Of a stretch of DNA of 62,520 bases, positions 17,633 through 26,566 are shown piece after piece. Location: positions 1-62,520 of the forward strand of contig JAFGFU010000029.1 in assembly GCA_016930915.1 (NCBI GenBank). Direction: 5' to 3'. Made by a program: the position numbers and the translations under genes. Under the pieces are notes generated by a model. It did not search any database, was not told the DNA's origin, and saw only the letters and a list, made by a program, of their open reading frames with translations. Numbering within the stretch: the stretch's first letter is position 1; each line of letters starts with the position of its first letter. The DNA comes from Campylobacterales bacterium (GTDB lineage: Bacteria; Campylobacterota; Campylobacteria; Campylobacterales; Sulfurospirillaceae).

Positions 17633-18321
17633 GCGTAACTCTCCTTAACACCCAGTGCGGCTGCTTCAAAAACAAAGAGCCATGGAAGCGTGCTTAGCGC
17701 ATACAACCCTAAATCGTTAAAGGCATTAAACCCGTTGGTTTCGGTTAAAAATCCTACATACACATACCCTAAAAAGACAAACGCCAATTTTTTATACACA
17801 CTCGCTTGTGCAATCACCGCTGCGGTAGCACAATACGCAACAAAACCTGCTAATGCCCACGGAAGCGTGGTTTGAAGCATCATCGAGGAGAGCTCTTTGG
17901 GAAAATAGTAGAGGGAAAAGACTCCCGCAAGTCCGATATACGCTCCCAAAAAGAGCACTGCCATCATGCCGATACCCACAAAAAGCATGGCACACATAGG
18001 CACTTGATGCGCCACAGGAATATGAAACAGCAAACGCAGACGTTTGTTAGAGCATTCAGGCAAAAACTGCAAACTCGCAAACCAAATGCCTCCCCCAATG
18101 AGAACCCATTTTAATTTCATAAAATAAATACTTTGTTTGTAGATTAAATCCAACCACAACGCTGAAGCCCCATGCGATGCGACAACCCCTTTGTAGCGCA
18201 TGTGCGTATCAATCAACACCGCAAGTAAAACTAAAAAAGGTACCCACACCAATAAGCGCAACTTCACCCACTCTTTGAGCAGTATCGCACTGAGCATTTT
18301 TTTTGTATCTACCCTATTCAT
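17629..18321 (-). CDS. ABC transporter permease subunit
   Basis: 230 residues with about five or six hydrophobic helices (for example LRLLVWVPFLVLLAVLID; QVPMCAMLFVGIGMMAVLFLGAYIGLAGVF). No catalytic motif. It begins one base after the stop of the ATPase gene and overlaps the next gene by four bases, so it is the membrane part of that transporter. Sequence alone does not tell direction of transport. Confidence 0.75.
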   Translation of the reverse strand: MNRVDTKKMLSAILLKEWVKLRLLVWVPFLVLLAVLIDTHMRYKGVVASHGASALWLDLIYKQSIYFMKLKWVLIGGGIWFASLQFLPECSNKRLRLLFHIPVAHQVPMCAMLFVGIGMMAVLFLGAYIGLAGVFSLYYFPKELSSMMLQTTLPWALAGFVAYCATAAVIAQASVYKKLAFVFLGYVYVGFLTETNGFNAFNDLGLYALSTLPWLFVFEAAALGVKESYA

Positions 18322-19215
18322 CTAGTACCTCCCTGTAAGCCCGACAAAGGCATCTTCTAAATTCAGCACATTGGGCTCTAACGCTCTTACCACCGCTTCA
18401 TCCACACCAAATTCACTCAAACATGTTTGCATTGCCTCTTTGGGCGTATAGCCAAAGATATGGGCGTATTTATTGCCGTATTCGATGTTTTCTATCGCTT
18501 TACATGTAAGAATTTTTTTGGACTCTTCTATGGGAATGCTATACGAGTAAAACGAGGAGAGAAACGCCTCTTTATTCCCATCGTAGATAATATCTCCCTC
18601 TTTAATAAACAAAATTTTGTCCAAAAAGGAGTCCAGCTCTTGAATGACATGCGAGGTGAGTAAAACCGTGGTTTTATAGGTATCTACATAATCACGTAAA
18701 AACTCTAAAAAGAGCCTTCGATACCCCACATCTAACCCCATGGAAAAATCATCCAAAATCATGAGTCTTGGCGATTGCGCCAAAATCAGCCCTAAGGTGA
18801 CTTGGGAGCGTTGTCCGCATGAGAGACGGGTAATCTTCCTTGAATAAGGTACTTTAATGCGACTCACCAAATCGTAATACAAATCCCTATTCCATTGCGG
18901 ATAAAACGAAGCGTAATACTTCTCAATCCCCTCAATGCTCATAAAATCGTACTGAATAAACCCCTCATGCAACAACCCAATATCCCGCCTCGCATAAGGG
19001 GGAATCGAATAACTAGGATGCCCCAAAATGGAGCATTCCCCTGAGGTTTGTTCTAAAAACCCCATCAAAATATTAATGGTGGTACTTTTGCCCGCACCGT
19101 TTCTGCCCAAAAGCCCCACAATTCCACCCTCATTGACCGTAAAATTGAGTCCATGCAAGACCTCTTTTTTACCGTATCCAAAGCGTAAATCCTTACACAC
19201 AATCAATTCATTCAT
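18322..19215 (-). CDS. ABC transporter ATP-binding protein
   Basis: 297 residues. Walker A GLLGRNGAGKST, signature LSCGQRSQ in place of LSGGQ, Walker B LMILDDFSMGLD, switch His in LLTSHV. Two departures from consensus are visible: the signature has Cys for the first Gly, and the catalytic Glu after Walker B is Asp. Both could slow ATP hydrolysis. About 65 extra C-terminal residues follow the nucleotide-binding domain. It overlaps the M16 protease gene by eight bases and has GGGAG before its ATG. Confidence 0.87.
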   Translation of the reverse strand: MNELIVCKDLRFGYGKKEVLHGLNFTVNEGGIVGLLGRNGAGKSTTINILMGFLEQTSGECSILGHPSYSIPPYARRDIGLLHEGFIQYDFMSIEGIEKYYASFYPQWNRDLYYDLVSRIKVPYSRKITRLSCGQRSQVTLGLILAQSPRLMILDDFSMGLDVGYRRLFLEFLRDYVDTYKTTVLLTSHVIQELDSFLDKILFIKEGDIIYDGNKEAFLSSFYSYSIPIEESKKILTCKAIENIEYGNKYAHIFGYTPKEAMQTCLSEFGVDEAVVRALEPNVLNLEDAFVGLTGRY

Positions 19216-22063
19216 CGCCCACTCCCTTTGCGGCTATCACGTACGTCGTCGTTTTGCTCTGTAAAAGCGTTTTTAACGCCTCATTGACATCCTTAGCGTG
19301 AATTTCGCCTAAGAGTTTTGGATAGTTTTCATGCCACTTCACAAAAGGCAATCCATAGCGAATCTCTTTATCTAAGAGGTTATGCCAAAGCTCACTTTTA
19401 CGCAAACCACTTTTCCATGAGGTGAGCATCGGTGCTTTTAAACGCTCTACCTCATCCTCACGCACCCCACTGCGAAGCAAATCTTGCACAATGCCATCTA
19501 CTTTCGCAAGGGATTCTTGCTTGTTTTTGGTTTGCGTGGTCACCTTAATGCTTAAGAGTCCAAAGCCTTTATCCACAGGAGTGAGCGAATGTTTAAAGGA
19601 GTCGGATGGACTGTACGCAACGCCTGATTTTTCACGAAGCTCTTTTCGAAGCCTGTCTTTGAGTACCGCCGATACCACATTGATGGTTGCAATCTTCTTT
19701 CTATCCTGAATATTCTCCACAGGGCTTTCAAACACACGATACACCACGCTCTTATCCACCTTATCTTCTACGATGCGCTCATGGTAACTTTGGCTTGGAA
19801 ATGAGGCAGATTGAAGGTGTGTGTCATAGGCTGTATGTGCCTTTTTCTCATGCACTCCAAAGTAGCGTACCACCTCTTTGAGAACACTTTTAGGTTCAAA
19901 ATCTCCGGTAATAATCATTTTTGCTTTACCATTAAAAGCCCTTTGATTTTTCACAAAAGCACTAATGTCATCTAAGCTATACTGCTCTAACATCTTAAGA
20001 CTGATAGGCTCATAACGCTGTGAACTTCCATTAAAATAAGAGCTACTGTACGCTTGATCGACACCCTCCACGCTTTTTTCTTTTTGATGTTCATTTAACT
20101 CAAGCGATTGCTTAAAGCGAATCAGCGCAGACTCTTTGGGCGTTGGGTCGATGTATTGCGTCCACATGGCTTGCATAAGAAGTGAAAAATCTTTGCTTGT
20201 CGCACTGCCGTTAATGACAGAGTTGGCATCATCAAATCCCTCACTTACACTCAGTCCTAGCCCACCAAAGAGTTTGGAAACCTCGGTGGGAGAAAGCGCT
20301 CCAATGCCACTTCCCGATAAAACCGCTGAAGCGATTTTGCGTAAAGGTAAAACGCTCTCGCCAAAAGGTTTATCTTCCCCAAAAATCAAACGAGCCATTA
20401 CTTGATTGCTCTCGTATTTGGTTGGAATCATATAAATATCCAATGTATCGTTATAGTGTGCGACATAAAGCGTTGGGGCATCTTTGCCCAATGATTTTTT
20501 CTCTATTTTAGGCAGTGTATTCACCTCTTTGGGAAGATTCACGTAAGGAAAAGCTCTTTTTTCACTGACCTCATAGGCATGAAGCGGTTGTTCGTGTGCT
20601 TTCTTCCATGCCTGAGTTATCTCCTCATAGCTTGCTTTGACGTTACCACTCACAACCAGCGTTCGATTCTCTGGAGCAAATGCCTCTTTAAACGCCACAT
20701 TAACCTCAGCTAGAGTAATGGTGGGTAAAAACTGCTCATAGTATTTTTTATCGTCTATGGAAGATGTGTACACCGCACCGCTGTTGGCAATGGTTACAAC
20801 CCCATTGGCAATGTCACTGCTTTTTTGATTGGATTCATTTAAAATCGCTTTATCGAGATTTCTGCCTATCACGGTTTTAGCTTGAATCAACTCTTCCACA
20901 CTAAAACCAAAATGTTGCGCACTCTTGCTCTCTTTAATCAAGGTCTTTAACGCCTCTTCCCAATGCTCATTGTTGCTGATAAAACTAAGTCCCGATGAAG
21001 GTAAAAGCCCTTTTTTTGAGCTGTTATAAAATTGCGCTTTGCCCCAAAGATGAGGATGTTTGAGCCCAATTTCTCGCAAACGTTGATTGAAGATATACGA
21101 TGCCATGGATTGAATGAACGACTCTTTGAGTCTTGCTTGCGTATCTTTGTAGAAGATGCGTGGATGGATGATGGAGAGTGAAACATTGACCCCATCCATC
21201 GCTCGTTGCTGTACAAAAAGTTCAAAATCTGGACGCTTGAGCTCACCAAAATCTTGTACCAAAGGAGGCGGTGTGTCATTTTTAAACCCATTGAAAGCTT
21301 TTTCAACCATGGGAGCTAGTTTTGAAGCCTCTATGTCACCGACAACAACCACCATCGCACGTTCAGGTCGATACCATTTGGTGTAAAAGTGCGTTAGGTT
21401 GCTCGAAGTAGCACTTTGAATGCTTTGTTCGGTTCCAATGACATTATCAACAAATTTTGTCCCTTTGTACAAATAAGCACGTCTTTCATCTTTCTGCAAG
21501 GAGTCTTCACTCTCTCTGCTCTTTTTCTCCGAGAGAATGACGCCTATCTCATCTTTAACCTCATGCTCTTCGATGAGCATACCATCGGCAAAGTCACGTA
21601 AAATAAGCAAGGCTTTTTCCACAGAAGCATCATCGACTTTGGCAAGGTTGAGTTTATAAACCGTCTCTGCAAGGGAGGTGTGGGCATTGGTGTCGCCTCC
21701 AAAACTCATCCCATTTTCTTGAAAAAAGGGAATTAAAGAACCTGCTGGAAAATGTTTGGTTCCATTAAATGCCATGTGCTCTACAAAATGCGCAAAGCCT
21801 TTTTCATGCGCTTCTTCCATCAATGAGCCTACCTGCATATTCAAATAGAGTGAGACTCTCCCTTTGGGTAATGCATTGGGGATAATGGCGTAACGCACCC
21901 CATTCTCAAGCGTACCAAAACTCACTTTTTTATCAGGCGTTAAGTCACTTCCTTCGTGCGCCCACTTTCCATCATACCATTCTAATTCCTGAGTAGATGC
22001 ACTCACTGTACAGCTCAGGGCAAACAGACATATCAACCCTATTTTTCGTATATTCATCATCAT
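19208..22063 (-). CDS. periplasmic M16 (insulinase/pitrilysin) metalloprotease, PqqL/FusC-like
   Basis: 951 residues with a signal peptide (GLICLFALSCTVSAS). The zinc motif HFVEH (HxxEH) is in GFAHFVEHMAFNGTKHF near residue 90, and a downstream glutamate of the family is in EVKDEIGVILSEKKSR. The second half repeats the fold without the zinc site, so the full four-domain clam is present. Length and layout match PqqL/FusC, which degrade imported peptides or ferredoxin in the periplasm after TonB-dependent uptake. Here it lies between a TonB receptor and an ABC transporter gene. Three consecutive ATGs are possible starts; the spacing from AAGGG fits the second or third slightly better. Confidence 0.88.
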   Translation of the reverse strand: MMMNIRKIGLICLFALSCTVSASTQELEWYDGKWAHEGSDLTPDKKVSFGTLENGVRYAIIPNALPKGRVSLYLNMQVGSLMEEAHEKGFAHFVEHMAFNGTKHFPAGSLIPFFQENGMSFGGDTNAHTSLAETVYKLNLAKVDDASVEKALLILRDFADGMLIEEHEVKDEIGVILSEKKSRESEDSLQKDERRAYLYKGTKFVDNVIGTEQSIQSATSSNLTHFYTKWYRPERAMVVVVGDIEASKLAPMVEKAFNGFKNDTPPPLVQDFGELKRPDFELFVQQRAMDGVNVSLSIIHPRIFYKDTQARLKESFIQSMASYIFNQRLREIGLKHPHLWGKAQFYNSSKKGLLPSSGLSFISNNEHWEEALKTLIKESKSAQHFGFSVEELIQAKTVIGRNLDKAILNESNQKSSDIANGVVTIANSGAVYTSSIDDKKYYEQFLPTITLAEVNVAFKEAFAPENRTLVVSGNVKASYEEITQAWKKAHEQPLHAYEVSEKRAFPYVNLPKEVNTLPKIEKKSLGKDAPTLYVAHYNDTLDIYMIPTKYESNQVMARLIFGEDKPFGESVLPLRKIASAVLSGSGIGALSPTEVSKLFGGLGLSVSEGFDDANSVINGSATSKDFSLLMQAMWTQYIDPTPKESALIRFKQSLELNEHQKEKSVEGVDQAYSSSYFNGSSQRYEPISLKMLEQYSLDDISAFVKNQRAFNGKAKMIITGDFEPKSVLKEVVRYFGVHEKKAHTAYDTHLQSASFPSQSYHERIVEDKVDKSVVYRVFESPVENIQDRKKIATINVVSAVLKDRLRKELREKSGVAYSPSDSFKHSLTPVDKGFGLLSIKVTTQTKNKQESLAKVDGIVQDLLRSGVREDEVERLKAPMLTSWKSGLRKSELWHNLLDKEIRYGLPFVKWHENYPKLLGEIHAKDVNEALKTLLQSKTTTYVIAAKGVGDE

Positions 22064-22092
22064 AACCCTTTAAAAAATTGGTGTTTCAAAGC

Positions 22093-22126
22093 TTTACATG
22101 TAAAGCGTCAAACCTTTACATGTAAA
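22093..22126. repeat. tandem pair of TTTACATGTAAA between protease and receptor genes
   Basis: Exact copies at 22093-22104 and 22115-22126, 22 bp apart. The first is extended to GCTTTACATGTAAAGC. The pair occupies the gap between the TonB receptor stop and the protease start, so it may attenuate or shape the transcript there. Confidence 0.75.
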
Positions 22127-22137
22127 AAAGTTTCTAT

Positions 22138-23461
22138 TTAAAATTCATACCGTACATTGGCGTAAAACTGACGTCCCATGGTATAAGTCACCGTTGAGAC
22201 ACTGCTACTGGTTCCATAACCCGTGGTCGCATCATTTTTACGGTTAAAGAGGTTTAAAATATCCACGCCAAAAATGAGTTTTTGACCGTTCATTTTCATA
22301 CTCATGGCAGCGGATAGATCCACATTAAATGTTGCTTTATAATCCACATCCACATAAGCGTTGGTTAACACACCCTCAGGGTCAACCAATCCCGAACCAT
22401 CTGTAAGCATCCCTTTGGAAGCGGTTTGATAACGTAAAATACTTGTGAGATTGAGCCAATCATACGGTTCTGCAACATGGGTGTACGCAATAACCCACGG
22501 ACGATTAAAATCCGTCGCTGGAGCCTCTTCTACTGGGGTCAAACGTCCATTGTAGGTAATGTGCGTATTGGAACGACTGGTCTCTTCATTGTCAGTAAAG
22601 GCACTCAGTGGATCAAAGCTGTTTGACTCTGTAAAGGAACGGGTGGCAGAAAATTTAGAGGAGTGTTTGCCCAAAAATCCCAAATCATACTCTTTGGATA
22701 TCGCAAACGTCACACCCCAATAATTGCTCTCACCCTCATTGGTGTACTCTCTATACGTAGGACCTGTGCTAATGGTTTTAGAACGAATTTGGTCTTTGTA
22801 GGAGCGATTGACATAATCCACGCTAAAAAGCGTATCGTAGACATTTAAGGAGGTTCCTACATTGTACTCATCCGAATAGGGCGTTTTCAAATCACCCAGA
22901 CCATACGGCACGGCATTGCTTAGCGCCCCATCAACCCATGCGGCTGTGGCACTGGTTCGTGTAGAAGCGTACGTCTTAATAGGCATATGCGTCGCATAAG
23001 AGAGAATTTGCCCACCGTAATAGCGGTTGCTTCCACCGTAAATATTTAAGACGTTATCGTGAAAAACATCGGCATTGACAAAAAGCCTCCACGCAGGGTC
23101 AATGTTATTGGTGATACTTTCTGTGGAAATCCTCATTCCTGGTCGAATGGTAAAACGCTCTATTTTAATGCTATCTTCTAAAAAAGCAGCATACGAAGCA
23201 TAATCCACCTCCCGCTCTTGTGCCATACCTGTGACTTTTCGAGTGAAGTATTGGCTCCCTGTTAAAATACCATCTTCTTTACTCCCCACCACACTGGTAT
23301 CGGCTTTTGCATTGGCAACCGCATAGGAGGTGTAGCCCTCTCGCTCAGCACTAACAATGGCATACTTAGCTTCATACCCTACTTTGATGGCATGCTCTAG
23401 CTCTGAGGTTTTAAAGGGCTCAACCTCTAAAAGACTCTTCCATGCGTAGGTTTGCTTTTTT
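22138..23461 (-). pseudogene. TonB-dependent receptor, 3' fragment (beta barrel)
   Basis: The C-terminal part of the receptor, out of frame with its 5' part. In the frame of this fragment the sequence reads continuously from the T6 run at 23456-23461 (KKQTYAWKSLLEVEPF...), through the segment with no start codon before 23292, to a typical barrel end MGRQFYANVRYEF with terminal Phe. It contains many amphipathic strands and QKLIFGVDILNLFNRKND. Restoring one base in the A-run joins both halves into a receptor of about 908 residues. Taken alone it has no signal peptide or plug and cannot be exported as a functional receptor. Confidence 0.82.
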
Positions 23462-24863
23462 GCTCATAGTCATCAAATCCACCCTCAGAAGAGGTGGTCG
23501 ATGTTGTGCTGTTTTTCCAATCTAAATTAGCGCCTGCATAGCTATTTCGCCAACCGTAATTGGTGTTATTGCTCGAATCTCGTGAAACTTCATTCATTTG
23601 ATAACTCAGCGTATTTTTCCACTTACCAAATCCCAAATCATTTTCCATACTATAAATGAGTGTGTACCCACCCCCTTTGATGTCATAATCAGAATCTTTA
23701 AAATTGGGTATAAATTTAGACTGCGTATAAGGGGCGTAAATAGCGGTCAAACTCGCTTTAAAATAATCATAATCTTGTGTATTGAGTCTAACCAAAAAGT
23801 TTTCACTCTCTCTGTATTGACTCACTTTATCTCTCGTCCAACCTCCATTGCCATCGGAAACCACATAGTTGGTTAGCAAAGGAATCTCTGACTCTTTCTT
23901 TGCATAGTTTACCATTAACCCTAAATGCTCACTGAGTGGTCCATGTAAAGAAAGAGAGTAATCTTTTTTCTTAAATTCAGGTTGTAATTTTGCTGTTGTG
24001 GTCGTTTCAGCCTCTTCCCTTTCATCCTCAGTTAAGTGAAATCTCGCCCATGAATCCTCGGTATAACGAGCGCTGAGTGAACCATGCCATGCATCTTTAG
24101 AGGCATCTTTAAGCTTTGCATCCACGACACCCCCTAGAAAATCACCGTATTCGGAAGAGACATTTTCGGTATGTACTATCACCGTCTCCACCAAAGAGGT
24201 ATCAATAAAGAACGACTGCGCTTCGCCACTGGGTTGTCCGCTCATGTCAGAGGTTCCTAGTTCTGAACCCCCTGGATTAAGCTCGTTATTATTGCTCACG
24301 CCGTTGAGCATAAAGTTATTTTCATAATGCTTGCTTCCAAAAATGGAGACTTTAGGAGGAGTTATCTCTCCACCCGTGGCAGAACTGAGAGAGCTTTGGT
24401 CAAACTGAATGTACGATTTACCCCGTAACAAATCGGTAATGGTATGGTTGGCAGTGGGTGCGCTTTGGATGTACGTACTATCAATCACCGTTGTAGCCAC
24501 CGTACTTTGTGGCGTGGATGAGATGCTAATGGGTTTTAAGACAACCGCATCTTTACCGTTCGTTTGCGTTGAAACCCTTAGTACCTTTGGCTTAATCATA
24601 ATCGTTTCATTCTCAATCACCGCTTCTAAGCCACTCCCTTCTAAAACCTTACGCAAGGCTTCTTGGAGTGTCTCCACGTGGGAAAGAACAGGTGCTTTTT
24701 TGCCTTTTAGCAGTTTTCCATCGGCGATGTAAGGCATCTTAGCTTGTGTTGCAATACCTTGAATCGCCTCTTCTAAACTTTGAGCATCCACGCTAAAACT
24801 CTGTGCATATACACTCGAACATAACGCTAAATACAGCGCTATTTTTGAATACTTAATACCCAT
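23427..24863 (-). pseudogene. TonB-dependent receptor, 5' fragment (STN signalling domain and plug)
   Basis: 478 residues before the premature stop. A signal peptide (MGIKYSKIALYLALCSSVYAQ) is followed by an STN domain at ~22-95 (SFSVDAQSLEEAIQGIATQ, VLEGSGLEAVIENETIMIKP), which in FecA-type receptors touches FecR to signal substrate binding. The plug follows at ~110-235 and the first barrel strands after that. The reading frame fails in a six-A run (minus strand; 23456-23461), after EQK. The ATG at 24863 has GGGGA eight bases upstream. Genes for FecR- and FecI-like partners lie just upstream. The break may be a real lesion, a phase-variable switch or a sequencing error. Confidence 0.85.
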
Positions 24864-24898
24864 CCATTTTTCCCCTTTGCAATACATAACAACAATAT

Positions 24899-24913
24899 TG
24901 AGAATTGTTCTCT
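24899..24913. promoter_or_regulatory. Fur-box-like operator upstream of the TonB receptor
   Basis: TGAGAATTGTTCTCT is a near-symmetrical 7-1-7 element of the kind bound by Fur (TGAGAATnATTCTCA type). It lies about 36 bases before the receptor start and downstream of fecR, so the receptor, protease and ABC genes may have their own iron-responsive promoter in addition to sigma-factor control. Confidence 0.5.
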
Positions 24914-24968
24914 AAATACTAAGACGTAATGAGATGTAAAAAATGGATACCACAGAGAAAAAAGTGAA

Positions 24969-25925
24969 TTATTTTTTTCTCTGTTTTTTGTGAATGTAGA
25001 GTGTATCGCCTATATGGCTCACATTGAGGGCATAGATTTTGGTGAGAGCGTATAAAAATTTATCGACTTCATCAATGGCAAAAGAACCTGAAATACGCTG
25101 AGTTTCAAGCTCAGGTTGAAGGGAAATATTCAGATTATGGTAATAACTAAACGCATGAATAGCATGAGAAAGCGTCTCATTTTGAAACCGTAATACCCCC
25201 TCTTTCCATGAAGCAATCATCTCTGGAGCAATTTTTTGAAGTAAAATGCGATCACTTGTCGTTGAATAGAAAAGTTTTTCGCCCTTTTTAAGGGTTGCTA
25301 AAATGTGTTCTTCTCCTTTTTGAACCGTAACAATCCCTTCAATCACACTCACATCCACATGCTCATCGTAGTGTTGCACTTCAAACCGTGTTCCTAACAC
25401 TTTAACGCTAATGGCTCCTGCTTGCACAAAAAAGGGTTTATCAGGATTTTTAGTCACACTGAGCAAAACTTTGCCCCTCTCTAGGAGCACTTCACGTTTG
25501 GAGTAGCTACAGCGAATCGAGGCTTTGGTTTTCGCATCTAAAAGTACCGTTGAAGCATCAGGAAGAACTATTGTGGCTATCTCTTTTTGGATCGTGTAGT
25601 GATGCAGTATGAAAAAAGCAAGATAACGTTCATACGATGTTATACAGACTACCAAAAGAAAGGATGCGACCATGGCTAAGACCCTTCTTCGCTTGAAAAT
25701 GCGCTCTCTTTTTATCTCAGCATGGACACGCTCAATCACATCTGCTTGCTTGATTTGAGGTAATGCTCTGTAAAAAGAGGTGAGTTTTTTGACATCCTCA
25801 AAGGCTTGTTGATGCAACGGGCTCTGCCTTATCCAAAGTGCAAATGCCTTTTTTTGCTCTTGGGTAAAGCCCTCCTTCATACAGGTCAAAAAATAACTTG
25901 CTTCTTCGTGTAACGTAGGACTCAT
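24969..25925 (-). CDS. FecR-family anti-sigma factor
   Basis: About 318 residues. An N-terminal cytoplasmic segment (EEASYFLTCMKEGFTQEQKKAFALWI) fits FecR_N, a membrane helix follows near residues 80-100 (VLAMVASFLLVVCITSY), then a periplasmic FecR domain (VLLDAKTKASIRCSYSKREVLLERGKVLLSV; KVLGTRFEVQHY) and a C-terminal STN-like segment (LNISLQPELETQRISGSFAIDEVDKFLYAL). It should hold the adjacent ECF sigma factor until the receptor signals. The ATG at 25925 overlaps the sigma stop as ATGA and has GGAG upstream, which I prefer to the ATG four codons earlier. Confidence 0.88.
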   Translation of the reverse strand: MSPTLHEEASYFLTCMKEGFTQEQKKAFALWIRQSPLHQQAFEDVKKLTSFYRALPQIKQADVIERVHAEIKRERIFKRRRVLAMVASFLLVVCITSYERYLAFFILHHYTIQKEIATIVLPDASTVLLDAKTKASIRCSYSKREVLLERGKVLLSVTKNPDKPFFVQAGAISVKVLGTRFEVQHYDEHVDVSVIEGIVTVQKGEEHILATLKKGEKLFYSTTSDRILLQKIAPEMIASWKEGVLRFQNETLSHAIHAFSYYHNLNISLQPELETQRISGSFAIDEVDKFLYALTKIYALNVSHIGDTLYIHKKQRKK

Positions 25926-26404
25926 GATTCGCTCCATTGTTCGTTATGGATATACTCAGTTAGTTTGGCTGTGGCGTTGATAATGTATTTTTGAACACTG
26001 TTGAGGTTTAGATGCATCATGGAGGCAATCTCTTTTTTACTGTATCCTTCCATCACATGTAACACAAATACATGCTTTAAATGTTTAGGCAAGGTATCGA
26101 GGGCTTTTAAAAGGAGTTCTTGTTTATCTTCTTCAAGCGCGATTTCCAATGGCTCTTCGTGTTTTTTGCAACAATAATCTTCCTCTTTATACGCGATAAA
26201 AACTTTATTTTTCTCTTTTCGTGAAAGGTCAATGGCGATATTTCGAGCGACTTTGTACAAAAAAGCCCGCTCATTTTCTATGAAAACCTCTTTGGATTTT
26301 TCAAGCGTTTTGCTATACGTCTCTTGGGTAATATCAAGAGCTAGCTCTTTATCTCCGACTATTTTTTGCACAAAAAACACCAACTCTTTATAATACTTTA
26401 GCAT
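25922..26404 (-). CDS. FecI-type ECF sigma factor
   Basis: 160 residues. Region 2 is seen in ALDITQETYSKTLEKS and VARNIAIDLSRKEKNK. Region 4 has LPKHLKHVFVLHVMEGYSKKEIASMMHLNLNSVQKYI, a helix-turn-helix that reads -35 elements. Adjacent FecR and an STN-bearing receptor make a complete cell-surface signalling set. Linker between regions has two Cys (YCCKKHEE), unusual but of unknown meaning. First gene of the minus-strand locus. Confidence 0.88.
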   Translation of the reverse strand: MLKYYKELVFFVQKIVGDKELALDITQETYSKTLEKSKEVFIENERAFLYKVARNIAIDLSRKEKNKVFIAYKEEDYCCKKHEEPLEIALEEDKQELLLKALDTLPKHLKHVFVLHVMEGYSKKEIASMMHLNLNSVQKYIINATAKLTEYIHNEQWSES

Positions 26405-26566
26405 TATGAACTCTTATTTTTATCTCTTAGGCTATGTTTAAAACCGTGATTATAGTCCCTTCTTCTTAAAAATTTATAATATCGGTTATCAAAATTACCA
26501 AAAAGTGAAGTATTACCTGACGATTTTTATGTTAAGATTATTAAAGAATTGTTTTAAGGAGAATGT

